From contig JAHFKB010000025.1 of the NCBI GenBank assembly GCA_023245565.1, positions 1-13,421 on the forward strand: DNA of 13,421 nt, read 5' to 3'. This DNA is from an archaeon. GTDB taxonomy: Archaea; Nanobdellota; Nanobdellia; SCGC-AAA011-G17; GW2011-AR18. Numbering within the stretch: position 1 is the first letter of the stretch; each line of letters begins with the position of its first letter. The position numbers were made by a program, and so were the translations under genes. The notes below the pieces were generated by a model that saw only the letters and a list, made by a program, of their open reading frames with translations, was not told the origin of the DNA and made no database searches. This document shows, piece after piece, positions 1 to 6,078 of the stretch.

Positions 1-761
1 TTCCAGGTCAAAAATGTAGTGCAAGTTCAGATTGTCAAAATGGATTAACATGTAAATCTGGATTATGTTCAAAATGTGCTAAGAATGAAGATTGTAAAAC
101 TAATCCAGTTAATCCTTATGGAAATGGATGTAATATTGCAACAAGTAAATGTGTTCCTATGTGTGGAAATGAATTTTGTAAAGTAGATCAGTTTTGTAAT
201 ACAAATAAATGTGAAGTTAAGCAAGCACCTGGTGGACCTTGTGCTAATGATTTCCAATGTAAGATTAGTAAATGTGATTTAAAAAATAAAGTATGTGCAC
301 AACCTGTTGGTGTTGCAAGAGGTTTAAGTTGTGCTGATGTAAAAGGTGTTGTATGTAGTGGAACTTGTAATGGAAAACCTAGTGATCAGGCTAGAGAAGT
401 TAATTGCTGTGTTTATGATCCTGATCCTAATAAACAAGGAACTCCAAGTTGTTTAAGTTTAAATCAATATATTCCAACATTAGGAAGATCAATTAAATTT
501 GATAGATCTTGTGTTCCTGGAAGTGAAGGTGTAGCTCAAGTAAAAATATTAGATGGTGATGGAAAACCTTTAGATAATGAAGATGCTAAAAAACTAGGAG
601 TACCTGGAAATACTTATACAGAACAAGATTATAGTTGTGGTGGATTACAATTAACACCTAAAGATACTCAAGCTCAAAGTGTTCCTGGATATGGAATATT
701 TGCTTTACTTACTTCTTTTGTTTTATTATTTGTATTTTATTTTAGAAAGAAGAAGGTTTAA
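1..761 (+). CDS. Cysteine-rich surface protein, C-terminal part (5' truncated by window edge)
   Basis: The frame is open from base 3 to the TAA at 759-761, giving 252 visible residues; the true start lies outside the window. An in-frame ATG at 159 is not the start, because the same cysteine-rich pattern continues upstream of it. The visible N-terminal half has repeated C-x-x-x-x-D-C / G-x-x-C / C-stop-like disulfide-knot spacing (for example SSDCQNGLTCKSGLC), resembling the Dickkopf-like or EB-type cysteine modules common in archaeal surface proteins. The C-terminus is PGYG followed by a hydrophobic stretch of about 18 residues and RKKKV, a membrane anchor with a basic cytoplasmic end that also resembles archaeal C-terminal sorting signals. 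Likely an extracellular, disulfide-rich protein held at the cell surface. The partner it binds cannot be read from the sequence. The next gene, 789-2177, is the same kind of protein. Confidence 0.85.
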   Translation, partial: PGQKCSASSDCQNGLTCKSGLCSKCAKNEDCKTNPVNPYGNGCNIATSKCVPMCGNEFCKVDQFCNTNKCEVKQAPGGPCANDFQCKISKCDLKNKVCAQPVGVARGLSCADVKGVVCSGTCNGKPSDQAREVNCCVYDPDPNKQGTPSCLSLNQYIPTLGRSIKFDRSCVPGSEGVAQVKILDGDGKPLDNEDAKKLGVPGNTYTEQDYSCGGLQLTPKDTQAQSVPGYGIFALLTSFVLLFVFYFRKKKV

Positions 762-766
762 ATATA
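757..766 (+). promoter_or_regulatory. TATA box of the 789-2177 gene
   Basis: TTTAAATATA overlaps the stop codon of the upstream gene and is centred about 27 bp before the ATG at 789. At usual archaeal TATA-to-start-site spacing this gives a leaderless or nearly leaderless transcript. Confidence 0.6.
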
Positions 767-788
767 ACTTTTTAACTTAAATATTATA

Positions 789-2177
789 ATGAAAAAAGAG
801 ATTTTTATTTTACTAGTTTTTATTATAAGTTTATTTTCTTTAAATATTGTGTTTGCTGAATCTTGTCAGCCAAATGGTCAAAGTTGTCCTGATGCAAATT
901 TTTTTTGTTCTTTCAATACTTGTGGTTATGGGTGTTCAGATGATAGTGATTGTGTTGCTGGTGGTTACAATGGTTTTGTTTGTATTACAAATAGTTGTTT
1001 AAAATCATGTAATGAGAAAATAGATTGTGAAGATGCTCAAAAATGTAATAATGATGGTGTTTGTGTTACTGAATGTGTTGGTGATTGGAATTGTGCGCAA
1101 GATGAAAAATGTAATATAAATAAATGTGAGAAAATTTGCAATTCAAATAGTGATTGTGGTGATGGGGTTTGTGATAATGGAGATTGCAAACAATGTGATT
1201 CTAATATGAATCTTAATTGTGATCAAGGATATAGTTGTAATAGTGGACATTGTGTAAATAATAATTTAGGTTTTGGTTGTCAACAAGATAATGATTGTGC
1301 TCAAGGACAAACTTGTGTTAATGGTAATTGTGTAAATAATAATTTAGGTTTTGGTTGTCAACAAGATAATGATTGTGCTCAAGGACAAACTTGTGTTAAT
1401 GGTAATTGTGTAAATAATAATGCTTGTCAAAATGATTGGAATTGTTTTGAAGGTGAAAGTTGTATTGAAGGTACTTGCCAGCAACAATGGTTTTTTAATG
1501 TGGATTGTAAAAAAAATGATGATTGTAAAAATGATATTAATAAATTTTATTATTGTGATGTAAATTCAGGAAGTTGTGTTCAGTGTCTTAAAGATATTAA
1601 TTGTGTGAATGGAAAAGTTTGTAATGCAGGTTTATGCCAAGACAATGTTCAGGCTAAAGCTTGTAAATTAGATGTTGATTGTCAAAAAGGACAAGTTTGT
1701 GATGTAAATAAAGGAAGTTGTGTTCAGTGTCTTAAAGATGCTAATTGTCTTCAGGGTTATGTTTGTAAAACTGGTGCTTGCAGAAGAATAGTTGAACCTG
1801 GTCAACAACCACCTGTTTCTTTAGGTTGTAAACTTAATACAGACTGTCCACAAGGTTATAATTGTGTTAATGCTAAGTGTGTTGAATTAGTTAAAAATCC
1901 TGAAAATATAAATAATAATTTAGTTAATAATGATAGAAGTGGTAGTTTATCATCTGATAGTTCAAGTTTATCACAAGGTTTTCAATCAAAATCATCTCAA
2001 GGTGATTTAGAAAGTAGTGAAAATTCTGTAAATTCTAGAAAAGGTTTTTTAGATTCTTCTTTTAGTAAAACTAAAATTATTTTATTAGTTGTTGGTTTAT
2101 TTTTTACTGTTGGTGTTTTTGCTTATGCATTGAGATGGAGAATACATCATACAAATAATCCACCATTAACACAATAA
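789..2177 (+). CDS. Secreted cysteine-rich repeat protein with C-terminal membrane anchor
   Basis: 462 residues. Residues 1-23 are a classical signal peptide (MKKE, hydrophobic core, VFA before ESC). Residues about 26-370 form a chain of short modules with the pattern C-x(4,5)-D-C-x(2)-G-x(2)-C-x(2)-G-x-C, like Dickkopf/EB-type disulfide modules. One 26-residue module (NNNLGFGCQQDNDCAQGQ plus its end) is present twice in perfect copy, and a module containing SCVQCLKD occurs twice 48 residues apart. Residues about 375-418 are an Asn/Ser-rich linker, and about 430-448 a transmembrane helix followed by a short tail RIHHTNNPPLTQ. The expected topology is a long extracellular stalk anchored at its C-terminus. 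It is related in architecture to the fragment at 1-761, with its own promoter between them. Function is unknown; adhesion or host contact is a guess from architecture. Confidence 0.88.
   Translation: MKKEIFILLVFIISLFSLNIVFAESCQPNGQSCPDANFFCSFNTCGYGCSDDSDCVAGGYNGFVCITNSCLKSCNEKIDCEDAQKCNNDGVCVTECVGDWNCAQDEKCNINKCEKICNSNSDCGDGVCDNGDCKQCDSNMNLNCDQGYSCNSGHCVNNNLGFGCQQDNDCAQGQTCVNGNCVNNNLGFGCQQDNDCAQGQTCVNGNCVNNNACQNDWNCFEGESCIEGTCQQQWFFNVDCKKNDDCKNDINKFYYCDVNSGSCVQCLKDINCVNGKVCNAGLCQDNVQAKACKLDVDCQKGQVCDVNKGSCVQCLKDANCLQGYVCKTGACRRIVEPGQQPPVSLGCKLNTDCPQGYNCVNAKCVELVKNPENINNNLVNNDRSGSLSSDSSSLSQGFQSKSSQGDLESSENSVNSRKGFLDSSFSKTKIILLVVGLFFTVGVFAYALRWRIHHTNNPPLTQ
1249..1421. repeat. Perfect 78-bp tandem repeat, 2.2 copies, inside a CDS
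   Basis: Copy 1 starts near 1251 and copy 2 at 1329; the two 78-bp units are identical base for base, and 15 bp of a third copy follow at 1407-1421. The unit encodes 26 residues with four cysteines, so copy number changes keep the reading frame. Lack of any synonymous difference implies recent duplication or ongoing homogenisation. Confidence 0.97.
1569..1739. repeat. Pair of identical 27-bp segments 144 bp apart
   Basis: Bases 1569-1595 and 1713-1739 are identical and encode GSCVQCLKD. They lie in a diverged 48-codon duplication (DVNSGSCVQCLKDINC versus DVNKGSCVQCLKDANC), older than the perfect 78-bp repeat upstream. Confidence 0.85.
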
Positions 2178-2195
2178 CCAAATATTGAATTAATT

Positions 2196-2209
2196 CTTTT
2201 TTGTTTTTA
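2196..2209 (+). terminator. T-rich transcription end after the 789-2177 gene
   Basis: A run CTTTTTTGTTTTTA starts about 19 bp after the stop codon at 2177. Archaeal polymerases commonly stop at such T-tracts. The genome is so AT-rich that this is only suggestive. Confidence 0.35.
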
Positions 2210-2251
2210 TATAAGAAAGAAGAAACTAATAAAAAAATATAAATAGAAACC

Positions 2252-2259
2252 TTTTTAAA
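2252..2259 (+). promoter_or_regulatory. TATA box of rpoL
   Basis: TTTTTAAA is centred about 25 bp before the ATG at 2281, with a purine-rich BRE-like GAAAC immediately upstream at 2246-2250. A second candidate, AATATAAA around 2237-2244, would give a leader of about 15 nt. Confidence 0.55.
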
Positions 2260-2280
2260 ACTTTGATTTTTGTTTATTTT

Positions 2281-2553
2281 ATGGAAGTTGATGTAATTAA
2301 AGAAGATAAAGACTTAATTGAAGTTAAAATTATTGGCGAAGGACATACATTATGTAATTTAATTAGACAAGAATTATCTGATTCTGAAGGAGTTTCATTT
2401 TCTAGTTATAATCTAAAACATCCTTTAGTTAGCTCTCCTATTTTATCACTTAAAGTTGAAAAAGGAAAACCTAGGAAAATTTTGTTAGATGCAGTAGTAT
2501 CTTTGAAAACTAAAACTAAACATTTAAAATCTTTATTGAATAAATTTAGTTAG
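2281..2553 (+). CDS. rpoL: DNA-directed RNA polymerase subunit L (Rpo11)
   Basis: 90 residues, the usual size for archaeal Rpo11, the partner of subunit D in the D-L dimer on which the RNA polymerase core assembles (equivalent to one alpha subunit in bacteria and to eukaryotic RPB11). The diagnostic segment is GEGHTLCNLIRQEL at about 20-33, followed by the strand/turn VSFSSYNLKHPLVSSPILSL, which matches the conserved Y-x-x-x-H-P-L pattern. The ATG at 2281 is chosen over a TTG at 2263 because the family starts at this point and the TATA box is placed about 25 bp before it. Flanked by surface-protein genes with their own promoters, so not in a ribosomal or polymerase operon here. Confidence 0.93.
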   Translation: MEVDVIKEDKDLIEVKIIGEGHTLCNLIRQELSDSEGVSFSSYNLKHPLVSSPILSLKVEKGKPRKILLDAVVSLKTKTKHLKSLLNKFS

Positions 2554-2554
2554 T

Positions 2555-2562
2555 TTTATATA
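2555..2562 (+). promoter_or_regulatory. TATA box of the 2584-3981 gene
   Basis: TTTATATA begins one base after the rpoL stop codon's following T and is centred 25.5 bp before the ATG at 2584, implying a leaderless transcript. Confidence 0.65.
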
Positions 2563-2583
2563 AGTCTATTTTTATTTAATTAT

Positions 2584-3981
2584 ATGGGTAAAAAGGGTGC
2601 TGGTTTAATTGTTATTGTATTTATACTCATATTATTTATTTTATTTATAGCTTTAAAAACTGGTGGATATATTAAAACTACAGGTTTTGTTATTAATCAA
2701 GGTTCTTTTGTGAAAAATGTTTCTTTAGTAAAAATTGAAGTTTTAGGTATAGAATCTTTTAATATTACAGATACTGTAAGTTTTTATAAAGGTGATAATA
2801 TTGCATGTATCATACAATATCAACCAGGACCTAAAGAAAAAGTTGATGTTGGTTTTTATTCTAGTGATAAAGATGCAGCTAATCCTAATAAAATTTTTTC
2901 AGATATATTTAATGATAGTTTAGATAATACTGTTTGTCAAGATGAAATTGCAGCTTGTTTAGTTTATTATAATGTTACTGATTATTTATTAGGAAATTGG
3001 AATTGTTTTGCTAGAAATGGAGGAGTAGATAAAATTTCTAATAAATTGGAAATGAAAAATAAACCTCCAATTTTAATTAAAGATATTTTACCTTTTAATT
3101 TAAATGCTAATGGAACTCCACTTGATTTAAAAGAATATTTTGTAGATGAAGAGGGAGATAAAATTACTTATGGTGCAGTTGGTCAATTACATATTTTAGT
3201 TTTAGTTGATTCTAAAGGTTTAGTTACTTTTACTAATCCTAGTAAGTGGGAAGGTTATGAAGATATTTTATTTAGAGCACATGATGGGATTTCAGGATCT
3301 TTTAGTAATAGTGTAAAAATTAAAGTTGGCAATGCTGATAATCCTGCAGTTAGTGGATGTATTCCTATTTGGGATTGTAGTTGGGGAAGTTGTGTTAATG
3401 GACAACAAGTTTGTACTTATTATGATAAAAATAAATGTAATATTCAAATTGGTAAACCTGTTAATTTAATTAAAAGTTGTAGTGTTACTACTAAGACAGA
3501 TACTAGTCAACCTAAAATTATAGCAGGTAATTTAAAAAATTTTAATGGTGAAATTTCTAGTGTTAATGGAACATCAAGAATCTTGCTTTATGTTGGGTTA
3601 GTTATTTTAGTTTTATTAATAATGGTTTTTGGAACTTTAACTGTTCTTAGTTTTAGGAAAAAACCTTTAGTAGTAAATAATAATCAAGTTGTAAATGCTA
3701 ATGTAGTTAATACTCAAAAATTTCAGGCAACTTCTAATCTTAATCAATTACAGAATTATATAAATGAAGCTTTGAAAAGCGGACAACAAGAAAAAGAAAT
3801 TGTTCAAGGTTTATTAAAGGCAGGCTGGGAGAAGAAAGATATTGATGATGCTTTAAATTATGTGAAATTAAAAAATTTTGTTGATTTAAAATTAGCTGGT
3901 GGTTTTTCAAAAGAAAAAATTATTGAAAGTTTGAAAGCTAAAGGTTGGAAAGATGATTTAATAAATTCTTTATTCAAATAG
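2584..3981 (+). CDS. Two-pass membrane protein: cadherin-like ectodomain, WxC cysteine motif, cytoplasmic helical repeats
   Basis: 465 residues. A hydrophobic helix at about 7-24 serves as signal anchor or signal peptide. The ectodomain holds a segment at about 158-247 (PPILIKDILPFNL, YFVDEEGDKITYGA, FRAHDGISGSFSNSVKIKV) that resembles cadherin-like or Ig-like beta-sandwich repeats. Next comes a cysteine cluster beginning at Cys259 (GCIPIWDCSWGSCVNGQQVC), a motif type seen widely in predicted surface proteins of small-genome archaea. A strong transmembrane helix lies at about 333-357 and ends in RKK, placing the last 100 residues in the cytoplasm. The tail at about 385-465 is a chain of short helices with the repeated pattern I-x-x-x-L-x-x-x-G-W-x-x-x-x-I/L-x-x-x-L, UBA-like in appearance. 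It stands alone between rpoL and signal peptidase. The specific function is unknown. Confidence 0.85.
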   Translation: MGKKGAGLIVIVFILILFILFIALKTGGYIKTTGFVINQGSFVKNVSLVKIEVLGIESFNITDTVSFYKGDNIACIIQYQPGPKEKVDVGFYSSDKDAANPNKIFSDIFNDSLDNTVCQDEIAACLVYYNVTDYLLGNWNCFARNGGVDKISNKLEMKNKPPILIKDILPFNLNANGTPLDLKEYFVDEEGDKITYGAVGQLHILVLVDSKGLVTFTNPSKWEGYEDILFRAHDGISGSFSNSVKIKVGNADNPAVSGCIPIWDCSWGSCVNGQQVCTYYDKNKCNIQIGKPVNLIKSCSVTTKTDTSQPKIIAGNLKNFNGEISSVNGTSRILLYVGLVILVLLIMVFGTLTVLSFRKKPLVVNNNQVVNANVVNTQKFQATSNLNQLQNYINEALKSGQQEKEIVQGLLKAGWEKKDIDDALNYVKLKNFVDLKLAGGFSKEKIIESLKAKGWKDDLINSLFK

Positions 3982-3982
3982 T

Positions 3983-3990
3983 TTTAAATA
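3983..3990 (+). promoter_or_regulatory. TATA box of the signal peptidase gene
   Basis: TTTAAATA starts two bases after the upstream stop codon and is centred 26.5 bp before the ATG at 4013. Confidence 0.6.
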
Positions 3991-4012
3991 GTAATTAATT
4001 AGGATTTATAAA

Positions 4013-4585
4013 ATGAAAAAGGATTCAACTTTGAGAAAAGTTTGGAATTTTATCTGGCATGATGACAGTCTATTAAGTTGGATTGTTAATATAGTTCTAG
4101 CTTTTATCTTAGTTAAATTTATTATATATCCAGGATTAGGATTAATATTTGGTACTGGATATCCTGTTGTTGCTGTTGTTTCTGGAAGTATGGAACATCA
4201 AGGTTTAGATTTTAATAGTTGGTGGGAAGCTAATCATAAATTATATGATGAATTAAATATTACTAAAGAGAATTTTGCAAATTATAAATTTAAAAATGGT
4301 TTTAATAAAGGAGATTTAATGGTTATATTTGGAAGTAATAAATTTGAACAAGGAGATGTTATTGTTTTTACTGGTGGAGAAAGCCAACCAATTATTCATA
4401 GAATTGTTAAAATTAAATATAATATAGATATATTTTATATTCAAACTAAAGGTGATAATAATTCTGGTTCTAGAAATGATGAAATTAATATAAATAAAGA
4501 TAGAATTTTAGGTAAAGCTGTTTTAAGAATCCCTTATCTTGGTTGGTTTAAGCTTGGATTTTTAAAATTATTTGGAATTGTTTAG
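4013..4585 (+). CDS. Signal peptidase I, archaeal S26B type
   Basis: 190 residues. This membrane serine protease removes signal peptides from secreted precursors on the outer face of the membrane. A transmembrane helix at about 21-47 is followed by the catalytic motif VVSGSMEH with the nucleophile at Ser59, the S26B-type VIHR-like box QPIIHRIV with His129 in place of the bacterial Lys, and the GDNN box with Asp148. The archaeal Ser/His pairing with a conserved Asp is therefore complete. An inserted stretch after SMEH (about 63-100, containing WW and several Lys/Asn) is longer than in the minimal enzyme. A short hydrophobic end (GWFKLGFLKLFGIV) may contact the membrane. It plausibly processes the signal-peptide-bearing cysteine-rich proteins encoded nearby. 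It has its own promoter and no shared operon. Confidence 0.92.
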   Translation: MKKDSTLRKVWNFIWHDDSLLSWIVNIVLAFILVKFIIYPGLGLIFGTGYPVVAVVSGSMEHQGLDFNSWWEANHKLYDELNITKENFANYKFKNGFNKGDLMVIFGSNKFEQGDVIVFTGGESQPIIHRIVKIKYNIDIFYIQTKGDNNSGSRNDEININKDRILGKAVLRIPYLGWFKLGFLKLFGIV

Positions 4586-4590
4586 ATAGG

Positions 4591-4598
4591 TTTTTAAG
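4591..4598 (+). promoter_or_regulatory. TATA box of the TFS gene
   Basis: TTTTTAAG, preceded by the purines AGATAGG, is centred 26.5 bp before the ATG at 4621. Confidence 0.5.
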
Positions 4599-4620
4599 TT
4601 ATCGTATATTTTTTATTATC

Positions 4621-4914
4621 ATGTTATTTTGCGATAAATGTGGAAATTTAATGATGCCTAAGAATGGGAAACTTCATTGTAGTTGTGGTTTTACTCAAGA
4701 AGAAGGTAAAATTAAAGATAAGAAAAAGAAAATAGAAGAAATTGCTGTTGTTGAAAATAATAATATTGAAGTTTATCCTAAAATGAAGTATGACTGTAAA
4801 AATTGTAATCATACTGAAGCTTATTTTTGGACATTACAGACTAGAAGTGCTGATGAACCTGAAACTAGATTTTTTAAATGTACTAAATGCAGCACTGTTC
4901 ATAGAGAATACTGA
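4621..4914 (+). CDS. tfs: Transcription factor S (TFS), transcript-cleavage factor
   Basis: 97 residues, slightly shorter than the usual 100-110. TFS enters the RNA polymerase secondary channel and stimulates cleavage of backtracked RNA; it is homologous to TFIIS and to RPB9/RPC11. The N-terminal zinc ribbon uses Cys4, Cys7, Cys20 and Cys22. A lysine-rich linker at about 30-56 leads to the C-terminal ribbon with Cys59, Cys62, Cys87 and Cys90. The loop motif QTRSADEPETRFF at 73-85 contains the acidic pair Asp78-Glu79 needed for cleavage, so the factor should be active rather than an inhibitory paralogue. Two deviations are visible: the usual Gly after the last zinc Cys is Ser91, and the Trp of the family's terminal WREY is His94 (VHREY). 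Confidence 0.92.
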   Translation: MLFCDKCGNLMMPKNGKLHCSCGFTQEEGKIKDKKKKIEEIAVVENNNIEVYPKMKYDCKNCNHTEAYFWTLQTRSADEPETRFFKCTKCSTVHREY

Positions 4915-4918
4915 AAGA

Positions 4919-4926
4919 TTTATATA
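4919..4926 (+). promoter_or_regulatory. TATA box of the 4949-5419 gene
   Basis: TTTATATA preceded by GAAAGA (BRE-like purines) is centred 26.5 bp before the ATG at 4949. This is one of the cleanest promoter matches in the window. Confidence 0.7.
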
Positions 4927-4948
4927 GAAGTTGAATTAATTATTTATT

Positions 4949-5419
4949 ATGGTATTAGAAGGAGAGGTGCCGAGTTTAGTTAGTATTGTTCCTATAGTTG
5001 TTCTTGGAATTGTTCTTGGTTTATATGAATTAATTTTAATACATAGAGATGAAAATTTTAGAGGTAGCCATTGGTTTGGACATGGACTTCATTCTGTAAT
5101 TTTTATGTTTGTAGCTTTATTTTTTGTTTTTAATACTGAATATTTTTTAAGTATAACTGGTTTAGGTGATAAAGGTTGGCCAATTATTAGTAATCCTTGG
5201 GCTGTGAGAGTAATTATAGGTTTAATATTAAATATTAAAATGCATGCTACTTCTGCAGTTATAAAAGGAGGACTAAGAGGTTCTATGACTGGAGGAATGA
5301 CTGAACATTGGTTCCATACAACTTTAGTTAGTGCACTTGTTGTTTTATCTCCTTTATATTGGCCTTTACTTTCTAATTTTTTACCTGAATGGGCTGGCGG
5401 CCCTGTAGCTGGACAATAA
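4949..5419 (+). CDS. Histidine-rich four-pass membrane protein of unknown function
   Basis: 156 residues. Four hydrophobic segments are visible at about 10-32, 48-69, 84-105 and 121-142. Seven histidines lie at or near the helix ends: His32 (LIHRDE), His41, His45 and His48 (SHWFGHGLHS), His99 (KMHATS), and His120 and His123 (EHWFHT). Clusters of this kind in a small membrane protein can bind metal or heme, but I recognise no named family and no cofactor can be assigned. There are no cysteines. The glycine-rich turn GGLRGSMTGGMTEHW before the last helix looks functionally constrained. It has a strong promoter of its own and ends three bases from the convergent toxin-antitoxin unit on the other strand. 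Confidence 0.8.
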   Translation: MVLEGEVPSLVSIVPIVVLGIVLGLYELILIHRDENFRGSHWFGHGLHSVIFMFVALFFVFNTEYFLSITGLGDKGWPIISNPWAVRVIIGLILNIKMHATSAVIKGGLRGSMTGGMTEHWFHTTLVSALVVLSPLYWPLLSNFLPEWAGGPVAGQ

Positions 5420-5422
5420 ATT

Positions 5423-5740
5423 TTAGAATTCTATTTTTATTGCATTTGAATTTATTGCACTAATTTTTACTTTTTTTCCTAGCTTCACTCCAAAATTTTT
5501 TAATTTTTCAGATAAAATTATTCCCATAGAATTTCCAATTTTAATCACTTTGCTTTCTTTATCTACTGCTTCATGTAAATTTTTTAATTTAATATATTCT
5601 TTTGCCTGACTTTGAGTTAATGTAGTAAATTTGCATGATGGACAAACTAAAGCTTTAGCTTTAAAACTATCAAAATCTGTTACTTTTTCTTCTAAAACTG
5701 CTTTTTTACAATGACATTTTATTTTCCTTTCTTTTTCCAT
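5423..5740 (-). CDS. Antitoxin: N-terminal zinc ribbon plus C-terminal AbrB/SpoVT DNA-binding domain
   Basis: 105 residues. The first part has CHC at Cys9/Cys11 and CPSC at Cys33/Cys36, a four-cysteine zinc site like that of the MqsA/YgiT antitoxin N-terminus. The second part (about 62-105) reads KVIKIGNSMGIILSEKL then GVKLGKKVKISAI, the swapped-hairpin AbrB/MazE DNA-binding fold. It is the second gene of the unit; its start overlaps the toxin gene by 22 bp. A Shine-Dalgarno match GAGGT lies 9 nt before its ATG, which supports this start. Expected roles: neutralise the partner toxin through one domain, bind the promoter repeats at 5980-6011 through the other. MqsA proteins instead carry a C-terminal helix-turn-helix, so the pairing with AbrB is notable. 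The functional call is inference from domains and context. Confidence 0.75.
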   Translation of the reverse strand: MEKERKIKCHCKKAVLEEKVTDFDSFKAKALVCPSCKFTTLTQSQAKEYIKLKNLHEAVDKESKVIKIGNSMGIILSEKLKNFGVKLGKKVKISAINSNAIKIEF

Positions 5741-5976
5741 GCTGTTATTACCTCAATGAAATCTTCATCTTCTAATATTATAATAAAATATGTTATATTT
5801 TCTTTTCCAAAGTATCTTGTTATATATTTTTTTGGAAACTTTGCTTTTTTATTGTTTATATTTCCTGTTTTTATAGTTTCTATTATTTTTTCAAGAGATA
5901 AATTTCTTTTACTCCCTCTATTAAACATATGTGGATTGAAACTTATCTCTTTTTTATTTGTTTCTGCAATTTTCAT
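5719..5976 (-). CDS. Small toxin, RelE/MqsR-fold or DUF4258-like
   Basis: 85 residues, basic. The outline is an N-terminal strand and helix (NPHMFNRGSKRNLSLEKIIE, recalling the H-x-x-x-R-x-x-x-R-x-I-S/L pattern of DUF4258-type proteins), a central KAKFPKKYITRYFGKENITY, and a last pair of strands FIIILEDEDFIEVITAWKK with the typical terminal IT-x-W. This fits small toxins that cleave mRNA, with His/Arg residues as candidate active-site groups, but the exact family cannot be fixed by eye. Gene order is toxin first and antitoxin second, as in mqsRA and higBA. The TATA box lies on the minus strand at 6016-6023. The phased repeat at 5980-6011 falls between it and the start codon. Confidence 0.65.
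   Translation of the reverse strand: MKIAETNKKEISFNPHMFNRGSKRNLSLEKIIETIKTGNINNKKAKFPKKYITRYFGKENITYFIIILEDEDFIEVITAWKKKGK
5750..5754 (-). promoter_or_regulatory. Shine-Dalgarno site of the zinc-ribbon/AbrB antitoxin
   Basis: GAGGT on the minus strand, 9 nt upstream of the ATG at 5740, inside the end of the toxin gene. It allows independent initiation on the antitoxin. Confidence 0.6.
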
Positions 5977-5979
5977 TTT

Positions 5980-6011
5980 GTTATAACTGCAGTAATAACT
6001 ATAGTAATAAC
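5980..6011 (-). promoter_or_regulatory. Operator-like array: three GTWATAAC sites with 12-bp period
   Basis: GTTATAAC at 5980-5987 (a perfect palindrome), GTAATAAC at 5992-5999 and GTAATAAC at 6004-6011, all in plus-strand orientation and each exactly 12 bp from the next. They fill the space between the TATA box and the toxin ATG and cover the predicted transcription start near 5993. Likely autorepression sites for the toxin-antitoxin unit. The regulator is inferred, not seen. Confidence 0.6.
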
Positions 6012-6015
6012 TTAG

Positions 6016-6023
6016 TTTATATA
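6016..6023 (-). promoter_or_regulatory. TATA box of the minus-strand toxin-antitoxin unit
   Basis: TATATAAA read on the minus strand, centred about 43 bp from the ATG at 5976, so the transcript should have a leader of about 16 nt. No Shine-Dalgarno match is seen in that leader. Confidence 0.6.
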
Positions 6024-6078
6024 GTTTTCTTTTTTACTGCATTATGATTATGCTACTTTTTCTTAATAATTGTTTGCT

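Noticed and set aside
69..257. Minus-strand 62-codon frame opposite the first cysteine-rich gene
   Set aside because: Lies fully opposite a clear coding frame; serine/threonine/isoleucine-rich translation is the expected reverse complement of AT-rich codons, with no motif or promoter.
1249..1421. CRISPR-like repeat array
   Set aside because: Units are contiguous with no unique spacers and lie in frame in a coding region.
5743..5750. Fourth GTAATAAC site (minus strand) just before the antitoxin start
   Set aside because: It falls inside the toxin coding sequence (Val-Ile-Thr codons) and out of phase with the three promoter sites; chance is likely, although an internal control site is not excluded.
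5711..5986. Plus-strand 91-codon frame over the toxin gene
   Set aside because: Phenylalanine-rich mirror of the lysine-rich toxin; the minus-strand pair has overlap, Shine-Dalgarno site, TATA box and recognisable domains.
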